Source of the DNA: an uncultured Bacteroidota bacterium
GTDB lineage: Bacteria; Bacteroidota; Ignavibacteria; UBA10030; UBA8401
Assembly (NCBI GenBank): GCA_937920105.1
Contig: CALETH010000109.1
Location: 1 to 20,973 of the forward strand
Direction: 5' to 3'
DNA length: 20,973 bases
Each line of letters opens with the position of its first letter. Positions within the stretch are counted from its first letter, which is position 1. Below the pieces are notes generated by a model. That model had not been told where the DNA came from. It was given only the letters and a program-made list of their open reading frames with translations, and did not search any database. Position numbers and translations under genes: made by a program. This document shows, one piece after another, positions 6,249 through 14,400 of this stretch.

Positions 6249-8627
6249 ATGGAAATCTTTCTACTCCTTGTCGTTATCGTGATATTACTTATTTCTTACA
6301 CAAAGACACAAAAAGAAATAAGAATACTCAATGAACAAATTACCTATCTCACATCAAAAATTTCTTCACTCATACAAAACTCTGTAAGGGCAGAAAATTT
6401 TCTGCCCCAACAAGCACCAGCAGTAAGTTCTACAAAAGAAGAAACTCCAAAAGTAGAAGAACCAAAAAAAGAAATTCCAGTTTCTTCACCTCCCAAAATA
6501 GAAATACCGAAAACAGCACAACCAATTTCTGAACCATACATTCCCAAAAAATCATTTATAAAAAGATTTTTTGAAAACAATCCCGATATGGAAAAATTCA
6601 TCGGAGAAAATCTTATCAACAAAATAGGAATTGGAATATTAGTTCTCGGAATTAGTTTTTTTGTAAAATATGCAATAGACCAAAATTGGATTGGCGAAGT
6701 GGGAAGAGTAGCAATCGGAATACTTGCTGGCGGAATTCTAATTGGTTTTGCTCATTACATGCGAAATTCATTTCGTGCATTCAGTTCCGTTTTAGTTGGC
6801 GGCGGACTTTCCGTTTTGTATTTCACTATCGGAATTGCTTTTCACGAATATCAACTTTTTTCGCAAACCGTTGCTTTTATTATCATGGTATTTATTACCG
6901 GTTTCGCAGTCTTACTTTCAATTCTTTATGATAGAAAAGAATTAGCCGCACTTTCCGTCATAGGTGGTTTTGCAACACCACTCATCGTCAGCACTGGAGA
7001 AGGCAATTACATTATTCTTTTTACTTATCTCTTAATTTTAAATTGTGGAATGTTGGTTCTAGCATATTTCAAAAAATGGAATATTGTCAACATCCTTTCC
7101 TACATCTTCACAATTTTTCTTTATGGAATTTGGTTAGTAAAAAAATTAGGAAATGTTGATGCACCATACATTGGCGGTTTATCATTTGGAATTGCTTTTT
7201 ATCTTGTATTTTTGGCAATGAATATTCTTAACAATATAAAAGAGCAGCAAAAATTTTCTGTTTGGGAAATTATTATTTTGATAAGTAATACCATGTTTTT
7301 TTATTTTTGTGGAATGGCATCATTACATTATGTGAGTGAAGGAATGTTTCAAGGAATATTCACTGCTTCAATGGGAATAATTAATTTTATCGTTGTTGCC
7401 ACATTGTACAAACGCGAATACATCGATAAAAATCTTTTGTATCTGCTTATTGGAATTGTTTTGACCTTTGTAAGTTTGATTGCACCGATTCAGTTAGAAG
7501 GAAATTATATTACCATGTTTTGGGCAATAGAAGCAGTTCTATTATTGTGGTTTTCTCAAAAAAGCGGACTCAATATTATTAAAAATTCATCAATCATCGT
7601 TACACTTTTGATGTTGATAAGTTTAATAATGGACTGGGAAAATATTTATGGAGATAATTATTATTATGAATATAATCCATTGTATATCATATTCAATCAA
7701 GCATGTATTACCGGAATAATTTCCATAGCAAGTTTGTACGGAACAAGATTTCTATTGAAAAATGAAACCCAGCCATTTAACTTTAAAATCTTTCAATATC
7801 CAATAAAAATTCACACAACAATAATTAGTATAATCCTTACAATAATAACCTATATTACATTTTTATTAGAATTAAATTATCAATTATACAATTATATCGG
7901 AGTAAATTACAGCAAAGCTATTATTATTGGAACGTATAATTATCTTTTTATTCTTGGAATAATAGTATATGCACAAAGAAAATCACTCAAATCAATTTCA
8001 CTCACAGCAATAATTATTGCGTGTTTTGGAATGTTTTTATATCTCGTGCATTACAATATTGTTACAGGCAATGTATTACGGGAATATTTTTTTGATGAAC
8101 AAGGTACAATCGTGGGCTTTTGGTTTCATTATATCAGCATGTTGTTGATGTGTGGGATTTTATTTTATGGATATAAAATTATTTCACAACAATACAAGCA
8201 AACACAACAAAAAATTGCATTATGGTTTATTGCTTTTATGATTGTCTTGCTCGCAAGTTCAGAAGTTTTATACACTATACTTTACAGCCAACTTGCATTT
8301 TCCTCTTTAGATTTAAGAGAAACACAATTATTGTATTATGAAACTAAAACTCAAATAGTAAAAGTTGGTTTTCCCATTGTGTGGGGATTGTGTGCATTTA
8401 TTTTTATGCTTTTCGGAATGAAGAAATCCAACAAAACGCTTCGTATTATTTCACTGACACTTTTTGCAATAACATTAGTAAAATTATTTGTGTATGATAT
8501 ACGAGATATTTCTGAAGGTGGAAAAATTCTTGCTTTTGTATTATTAGGAGTTTTGTTATTGGTGATTTCTTTTATGTATCAAAAAATCAAAAAATATGTT
8601 TTTGAGGAAGGCGAAAAATCAGTATGA
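6249..8627 (+). CDS. DUF2339-family polytopic membrane protein
   Basis: A 792-residue integral membrane protein of unknown biochemical function. By eye it has an N-terminal anchor (MEIFLLLVVIVILLISY), a coiled-coil-like stretch, a Pro/Lys/Glu-rich linker (about residues 55-110) and then about 22 hydrophobic segments. DUF2339 hallmarks are 'ENLINKIGIGILVLGISFF' near residue 120, 'GGFATPLIV' and the C-terminal 'KLFVYDIRDISEGGKIL'. I chose the ATG at 6249: the in-frame ATG at 6198 lies inside a dispersed repeat and would add the repeat-derived peptide MSFPRKRESI before the natural hydrophobic N-terminus. The stop overlaps the ATG of the next gene (ATGA at 8624-8627), so the two are translationally coupled. 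The partner is DUF3999-like, a pairing seen in other bacteria. An envelope or transport role is inference. Confidence 0.85.
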   Translation: MEIFLLLVVIVILLISYTKTQKEIRILNEQITYLTSKISSLIQNSVRAENFLPQQAPAVSSTKEETPKVEEPKKEIPVSSPPKIEIPKTAQPISEPYIPKKSFIKRFFENNPDMEKFIGENLINKIGIGILVLGISFFVKYAIDQNWIGEVGRVAIGILAGGILIGFAHYMRNSFRAFSSVLVGGGLSVLYFTIGIAFHEYQLFSQTVAFIIMVFITGFAVLLSILYDRKELAALSVIGGFATPLIVSTGEGNYIILFTYLLILNCGMLVLAYFKKWNIVNILSYIFTIFLYGIWLVKKLGNVDAPYIGGLSFGIAFYLVFLAMNILNNIKEQQKFSVWEIIILISNTMFFYFCGMASLHYVSEGMFQGIFTASMGIINFIVVATLYKREYIDKNLLYLLIGIVLTFVSLIAPIQLEGNYITMFWAIEAVLLLWFSQKSGLNIIKNSSIIVTLLMLISLIMDWENIYGDNYYYEYNPLYIIFNQACITGIISIASLYGTRFLLKNETQPFNFKIFQYPIKIHTTIISIILTIITYITFLLELNYQLYNYIGVNYSKAIIIGTYNYLFILGIIVYAQRKSLKSISLTAIIIACFGMFLYLVHYNIVTGNVLREYFFDEQGTIVGFWFHYISMLLMCGILFYGYKIISQQYKQTQQKIALWFIAFMIVLLASSEVLYTILYSQLAFSSLDLRETQLLYYETKTQIVKVGFPIVWGLCAFIFMLFGMKKSNKTLRIISLTLFAITLVKLFVYDIRDISEGGKILAFVLLGVLLLVISFMYQKIKKYVFEEGEKSV

Positions 8628-9913
8628 AGAAAACGCTCTCGAACATTGTCATTGCGAGTTCCGATGTATCGGAACGAAGCAATCTATGTAAATTTTTCAC
8701 CTTGCTATTTTTTGTTATGCTTTGTTTTTGGGAAAGCAAAGGGGAAGAGTTTCAATATTATAGCAAACTGGATAGTGTAAAAGAAAATGCTTTTCATACC
8801 ATTTTTTTACATTCAACAATTATAGCAAAAGCGAAAAAAGATTTTTCAGATATTCGTTTGTATGATGAAGAAAAAAAAGAAATACCATACATTCTCTATC
8901 AAGAAAATCCAATTTCTTATCAAACACTTTTTCACGAATACAAAATTATTAGTAAAAAAAGAATTAGTAATAAAAAAACAGAACTCATTATACAAAATCC
9001 ATTAAAAAATTCTATTGATAATATTCATATAGAAATCAAAAATACTAATATTACAAAATACGCTCAACTCAGTGGAAGTAATGATGGAAAAGAATGGTTT
9101 GGAATTGAAGAAGATATTCTTCTCCAATCATTATATAGCGAATCACAAACATCACAAATAAAAATACTCAACTTTCCTTTAAGTGATTACGAATTTTATA
9201 AATTGGAAATTGCTGATTCCAATACAGCACCACTAAATATTATCAAAATTGGATTTTATGATACCTATACAGAAAATGGAAAGTACGAATTACTTTCAGA
9301 ACCAACTATAGAACAAAACGATAGTAGTAAAAAAAGTTTTATTAAAATTCGTTTCAGTGATATTCAAAAAATTGATAAAATAAAAATAGAAATAGATACT
9401 CCCAACTATTTTTATAGAACAGCAACATTATATAAATATGAAACCAGAAAAGTAAAACAGAAAAATGTTATAGTAACAATTCCAATTCAAAATGAGAGAT
9501 TATTATCCGGTGGGGAAAATACATTTCATTGTTCAAATCTTAATGAGCAAGAACTTCTTCTTGTTATTGATAATAAGGATAATGTTCCACTTCACATAAA
9601 AAAAATCTCTGCATATCAATTACGAACATATCTTGTAGCAGAATTACAAAAAGAGAAAATGTATTCTCTTTATTGTGGAAATGAAAAATTATCTGCACCA
9701 GTATATGATTTACGATATTTTGCAGAAAAAATTCCACAGCAGCGTCCATCAATACAAACACAAAAAGCAGAAAATATTAGTACAGCAAAAATGGAAGCAC
9801 CAAAAACAACATTCACCTCACCAATTTTTATTTGGAGTGCTTTGGGAATTGTTGTGATATTTTTAGTATTTATGTCCAACAAAATGTTAAAAGAAATGAA
9901 AAAGAAGAAATAG
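8624..9913 (+). CDS. DUF3999-like exported, C-terminally anchored protein
   Basis: A 429-residue protein overlapping the DUF2339 gene by 4 nt. Its N-terminus has a signal-like hydrophobic segment (about residues 22-36, KFFTLLFFVMLCFW) interrupted upstream by 14 residues encoded by a dispersed repeat at 8645-8686. The ectodomain is beta-rich, with 'FSDIRLYDEEKKEIPYIL' near residue 75 typical of the DUF3999 fold (sugar-binding-like discoidin/jelly-roll modules are suspected for such regions). It ends in a transmembrane helix (about 405-422, FIWSALGIVVIFLVFM) and a lysine-rich tail. It therefore probably sits in the inner membrane with its body outside. Linkage to DUF2339 supports a joint complex. 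Family assignment rests on context plus the N-terminal motif, so it is less certain than that of its partner. Confidence 0.72.
   Translation: MKKTLSNIVIASSDVSERSNLCKFFTLLFFVMLCFWESKGEEFQYYSKLDSVKENAFHTIFLHSTIIAKAKKDFSDIRLYDEEKKEIPYILYQENPISYQTLFHEYKIISKKRISNKKTELIIQNPLKNSIDNIHIEIKNTNITKYAQLSGSNDGKEWFGIEEDILLQSLYSESQTSQIKILNFPLSDYEFYKLEIADSNTAPLNIIKIGFYDTYTENGKYELLSEPTIEQNDSSKKSFIKIRFSDIQKIDKIKIEIDTPNYFYRTATLYKYETRKVKQKNVIVTIPIQNERLLSGGENTFHCSNLNEQELLLVIDNKDNVPLHIKKISAYQLRTYLVAELQKEKMYSLYCGNEKLSAPVYDLRYFAEKIPQQRPSIQTQKAENISTAKMEAPKTTFTSPIFIWSALGIVVIFLVFMSNKMLKEMKKKK
8645..8686. repeat. Dispersed palindromic repeat family B, copy 1, inside a coding region
   Basis: A 42-nt element starting ATTGTCATTGCGAG, with core TTCCGAT-GT-ATCGGAA and ending GAAGCAATCTA. 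Outer arms ATTGC/GCAAT pair around a small asymmetric internal loop. It encodes exactly 14 codons (IVIASSDVSERSNL) of the DUF3999-like protein. The other copy is at 10730-10772. Confidence 0.85.
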
Positions 9914-9936
9914 TAAAAATATGCTTATAAAAATAA

Positions 9937-9975
9937 AAAGACCTAAAAGTGATACTACTTTTAGGTCTTTGTTTT
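9937..9975. terminator. Bidirectional terminator between convergent genes
   Basis: A perfect 14-bp stem AAAGACCTAAAAGT / ACTTTTAGGTCTTT (9937-9950 and 9957-9970) has loop GATACT. It is followed by GTTTTT on the plus strand, and on the minus strand by a T-rich run (complement of 9925-9936). It serves the plus-strand DUF3999 gene ending at 9913 and the minus-strand bshB1 gene ending at 9990. Confidence 0.85.
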
Positions 9976-9989
9976 TATTGTAAAAAATC

Positions 9990-10709
9990 TTACAAAATAA
10001 AATTAAAAAGAGAATTAACGCCAAGTGGTTCTACAGAAAAAAACGGCTCACCATACTCCACATTAATATGACTTCCGAAATGTTTATCCCTTGCATAAAT
10101 AGATTCTAAAAAAAGAGGAGAAGAAAGAAGAGTTTCACGTTCCTTACTGTTCGGATTGTAAAATTGTGAATGAAAAGCAAGTAAAGATTGTTTTTTCTTT
10201 TCATACGAAGAAGAAACATCAACAATAAAACTTGGAGTAAATTCATACTTTTGCATAAAATGAAAATATTTTTTCGGACGGTGTGGCTCTTGAATTTTTC
10301 CGTTCATTTTTGTACGAATTTTTTCCAATCCACTATAAAACCACGCCTCTCTACATAAATGATGGGCATGTTCATGGTCAGGATGGCGCTCCAACCAATG
10401 AGGAAATAATAAAACATCCGGTTTATAGAAACGAATAATTTGCATTACCTTTTGAATATTTTTTTGATTTACCTCAATATTTCCATCAGGTAAACCAAGA
10501 GAAATTCTTGTAGCAATTCCCAAAATTTTGGTTGCATGTTCAGCCTCTTTTTTTCGGATAGCACGAGTTCCGCGAGTTCCCAATTCACCATCCGTTAAAT
10601 CCACAATACCAACACGATATTGTTGTTCAGTAAGTTTTGCAAGAGTGGCAGAACACGCAAGTTCTATATCATCCGGGTGTGCACCAAAAGCAAGTACGTC
10701 AAGTTTCAT
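9990..10709 (-). CDS. bshB1: Bacillithiol biosynthesis deacetylase BshB1 (PIG-L/LmbE fold)
   Basis: Removes the acetyl group from GlcNAc-malate, step two of bacillithiol synthesis, in the cytoplasm. The 239-residue protein starts MKLDVLAFGAHPDDIELACS and has VDLTDGELGTRGT and LGLPDGNIE, which fit the BshB1 branch rather than general LmbE proteins. Predicted zinc ligands are H11, D14 and H112 (in HPDHEHAH), with D13 as the general base, by analogy to characterised family members. The gene is alone on the minus strand; bshA and bshC are not in the window. No Shine-Dalgarno sequence is visible. A dispersed family B repeat lies 21 nt upstream of the start, in the 5' leader or promoter zone. Relatives of this phylum make bacillithiol or N-methyl-bacillithiol, which fits. 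Confidence 0.9.
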   Translation of the reverse strand: MKLDVLAFGAHPDDIELACSATLAKLTEQQYRVGIVDLTDGELGTRGTRAIRKKEAEHATKILGIATRISLGLPDGNIEVNQKNIQKVMQIIRFYKPDVLLFPHWLERHPDHEHAHHLCREAWFYSGLEKIRTKMNGKIQEPHRPKKYFHFMQKYEFTPSFIVDVSSSYEKKKQSLLAFHSQFYNPNSKERETLLSSPLFLESIYARDKHFGSHINVEYGEPFFSVEPLGVNSLFNFIL

Positions 10710-10729
10710 AAAATATTCTAATAAGTTAC

Positions 10730-10772
10730 ATTGTCATTGCGAATTCCGATTATATCGGAACGAAGCAATCTA
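10730..10772. repeat. Dispersed palindromic repeat family B, copy 2
   Basis: A 43-nt element matching 8645-8686 except for one substitution (GCGAA for GCGAG) and a loop TA for G in the centre, with the same TTCCGAT/ATCGGAA stem. It is intergenic, upstream of bshB1 (minus strand). The adjoining 10773-10885 spacer is AT-rich and shows only a short direct repeat. Confidence 0.85.
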
Positions 10773-10822
10773 AATTTTTACTAATATACAAAATCAAAAA
10801 ACGAGAATAAAATTTTTACTAA
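10772..10822. repeat. 13-nt direct repeat in the divergent spacer
   Basis: AAATTTTTACTAA occurs at 10772-10784 and 10810-10822, 38 nt apart, between the divergently transcribed bshB1 and YdjM-like genes. It could be an operator pair or chance in AT-rich sequence. Confidence 0.3.
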
Positions 10823-10885
10823 GAAATTACTATATTTTAATTCAAATATTATCCATTACTCATTTTTCATTATCAATTATAAAAA

Positions 10886-11434
10886 GTGGCTTCAATCATT
10901 TCACATTCTTTTGTAGGATATGTTTTCGGTAAAATTTTTTATTCACAAGAAACTCGAAAAAATTTTTGGTTCTTTTCACTGTTATGTCCAATCATTCCGG
11001 ATTTTGATGGAATTGGTTTTAAATTAGGAATACCATACAATCATTTTTTGGGGCATCGTGGATTTACTCACTCTTTTCTTTTTGCTGCACTTCTATCAAT
11101 TATCATAGTTTATTTTTTCTTTAAAAAAGAAAAACGTTTTTCATCATCGTGGTTTTTTCTTGTAGGATATTTTTTTCTTATCACAGCAACACATAGTTTA
11201 TTAGATGCTTGCACTACTGGTGGTTTAGGTGTTGCATTTTTTTCACCATTTGATACAACACGATATTTTTTTCCTTGGAGAGTTATTAAAGTTTCTCCAA
11301 TCGGAATTACTCAATTTTTTAGTGAGTGGGGAATAAGAGTAATATTAAGTGAATTGTTGTGGGTTTGGTTTCCACTAACAAGTCTATTAGTAATAAAACT
11401 TTTTTTTAAAAAAATTGTATTAAAAAATAAATAA
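10886..11434 (+). CDS. YdjM-like membrane-bound metal-dependent hydrolase
   Basis: A 182-residue inner-membrane protein. Signatures of the YdjM/LexA-regulated 'metal-dependent hydrolase' family are the N-terminal ASIISHSFVGYVFGK, PDFDGIG, GHRGFTHSFLF near residue 54 and a later ATHSLLDACTTGG. The His and Asp residues presumably bind metal at the membrane interface. About four hydrophobic helices are visible. The start is GTG at 10886: it gives the canonical family N-terminus and there is no in-frame ATG nearby. No Shine-Dalgarno sequence is seen. The stop lies 14 nt before the next ATG, so it is probably co-transcribed with the large WGR protein. The true substrate is not known for this family. 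Confidence 0.8.
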   Translation: MASIISHSFVGYVFGKIFYSQETRKNFWFFSLLCPIIPDFDGIGFKLGIPYNHFLGHRGFTHSFLFAALLSIIIVYFFFKKEKRFSSSWFFLVGYFFLITATHSLLDACTTGGLGVAFFSPFDTTRYFFPWRVIKVSPIGITQFFSEWGIRVILSELLWVWFPLTSLLVIKLFFKKIVLKNK

Positions 11435-11448
11435 AATAAGGAGAAGGT

Positions 11449-14400
11449 ATGAAACATTATTTAACCTATCAAGATTCAAAATCCAATAAATTTTGGGAAA
11501 TAGAGACATCTGGAAAAACATTTACCGTCCGTTTTGGAAAAATAGATACTAAAGGACAAACACAAACCAAGGAATTTGCAACTGAAGAACAATGCTTAAA
11601 AGAAGCAAACAAACTGGTTTCTGAAAAACTCAAAAAAGGATATAAAGAAGTAATTCAAGAAAATCCGTTACCCGAAAAACAAATTATTAATTCAGAAAAT
11701 ACAATCCAGCATTACATAGAATTTTTTGAAAAAAATAAAGAACACTGTAGAAGTGAAATATCCACTGAAGAACATATTCAAGAATATGAAAAAAAGATAG
11801 GTTTTTCCGTTCCCGAACAATTAAAAAAATTTTGGTTAGCCGTTGGCGGATTTCAAACAAAACGTGAATTTCAACAAACAGCAGATTTTACGTTATATGG
11901 AGCAGGAGGAAATTCAGCACTTCTTAACTCTAACAATCTTTATACATTTTTATATCAAATTTTTTTTGATAAGGAAAAATTAAACGGATTTTCAGAGGAA
12001 GAAATTAATTTTTTAAATGATAATTTTATTGTTTACGGAACAATTCTTTCTCTGGAAAATAATATTGATTACTACGAAGTTTCTTACTTTGATATTTCCG
12101 GTCAATTTGGAAAAATCAAATTTGAAAATGTTCCCACCGCAGAAATAAAACCCTTTCTTCAAGAATTACTGCAACAAAAAGAACGACTGCAACCATTTCT
12201 AAAAAATACCGAAACAAAAAAACCAGAAAATATAAAATCCAATTCTTCTGTATTTGATAAAATAGCATCATTATTCACAAAAAAAACTGACGAGGAAAAA
12301 CCACAAGAAGAAAAACAAAATTTAACAGTTTTTGAGAAATTAGATTTATATACAGAGAAAAAAAGAGAACGAGAAAAACAAGAAGAACAAGAACCACTTC
12401 CGTACGGATTAGAAAATATTACCTATGATGAATGTTTAAAAAGACTTAATGTTGCAGAACTTTTCAAGCCCGGGAAAATAGAATCTGATAATGAACAAGA
12501 TGAAATAGATTGGTCAAGATTTTATATATTTTTTCATGATGGAGATTTAGAAATAGATGGAAATTTTAATGTAAAAGGTTGTTATTTTTATGAAACGGTT
12601 ATTGTAGTTAAAGGAAACTTAACCATTAAAGGCAGTTTATCATATAATTTTTATGTTACTGGAAATGTTACAGTGGATAAAATATTTATATATGGAGAAA
12701 GTCATTATCGATACTGTGGAGGTAAATTTCAAGTTAAGTATATGGCTAATTTATCCGCAGAAGATGACGAAGCAACTATTAGCGGAAATGGACAAGTGAT
12801 AGATGCGCCATATTTTGTTGGATGGTACGTTGATTTATACACATTACAATTTTCTCCTCAAACAATTATTTTTATTATGGGAGACCGGGATGATGTTGAA
12901 GCCTACAAACTCAAAAATATTGTATTTAAAGGACAAGACGCTCTGTATGCTTTAAAACCTGAGTTATATTACAATGTAGGTGAAGGGACTAGTGAATCAT
13001 TTTTATGTGAGGATGAAATTTTAAAATGTCTTCAAAATAAACAATCTATTTTTATAGATGGATTTAATCCACAATGTATGCATGATTATTATAAAGGAGT
13101 ATCATTTTCCAATGATAAAAGATATAAAGATTGTTTCTTAATGATGAAAAAAGTGATAGAAATATCTCCTAATTTTTATTTAGCGTACGCTGTTGCCGCT
13201 AATTCGCTTTCCGAAGAAGGTGCATACAAACAATCATTAGAATATTATCAAAAAGCGATAGAATTATTTCCCAGTAAACTTCATCATACTAATTATTCCA
13301 TCTTAAATTTTGCTTTGTATTCCATTCGTTTGGGAGATTTACAAACAGCAATGGAGTATACAGAAAAAGCATTAAAGCAAAATGATAATAATTACTATGT
13401 ATATAGAGTTCGCGGCGAGATATATCTTTTACAAAATAATCTTACGCTAGCCAAACAAGATTTGCTAAAAGCACAAGAACTTAATCACTGGCACAGAACA
13501 ACAAATTGGTTATTGGGTTTTATTTATTATAAGGAAGGAGATAAAAAAAATGCCGAAAAACATTTTACTATAGCCATTAGAGATAATTATGAAAACCTCA
13601 ATGTTTTTTATGATAAAGCAAACGATTTATCCTTCTTTTACAAAAAAGACACTCCAGTAGATTGGGAAACGAAAACATTCAACGATATAATTGAACCAAC
13701 AAAAGACGAAACCTATTGGCTTAATGTTATCCAAGAAAAAAAATCTTTAGAATTTATCCCGGAAGAACATCGAACATTAGCCGTATGCGAAAAAGCATTA
13801 GAATACACAGGAAGAGCCATTAGTCTATTTCCGGAAAACATCATTACGCAAAACCATTGTATACAAGCCCTAACCAAACCTAATGGATACAATTGTAAGT
13901 TAAGAGAAATTCCCAAAAAATTTATAGATAAAGAATTATGCAAGAAAGCGTTGTATGTAGAAATAGAATTTGTGCCGCAAGAAATCTTGGATTATGAAAT
14001 TTGCTATGATGCTGTATCAAAAAATTGCCGTGAATTTGAAAAAATACCAAACAAGTATAAAGATGAAGAAATGCATATTATTGCAATTACCAGCGGAGCA
14101 TTGGATAAATATGGATTAAAATTTTCATCAAAATATTACACAGCCTCGTACATTAAAAAAGCAATTGATAAAACTATTCAAACACTCAATCATATTCCTG
14201 TTGAATTAGTTGATAAAGAAATTTATGATTATACAGGAAAAAAATATGGCAACACTCCTAAATGGAAAGAAATTATTTCTACACATAATAGAGATTCCTA
14301 TAAGATTCTTGGAAAACAAAAATATAATTATGATGTTTTAGACCATGTGTGGAAAGTATTTTGGGATGAGAAATATTTGTTGGATGTTATAAAAAATGCC

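Noticed and set aside
10528..10773. Plus-strand 81-codon ORF antisense to bshB1
   Set aside because: It lies opposite the conserved zinc-site coding region and ends in repeat B; its sequence is the complement of a clear gene.
10853..10880. AT-rich 'CATTACTCATTTTTCATTATC' type sequence (given in part) before the YdjM-like gene as a regulatory element
   Set aside because: It is low-complexity sequence with no pairing arms or clear motif.
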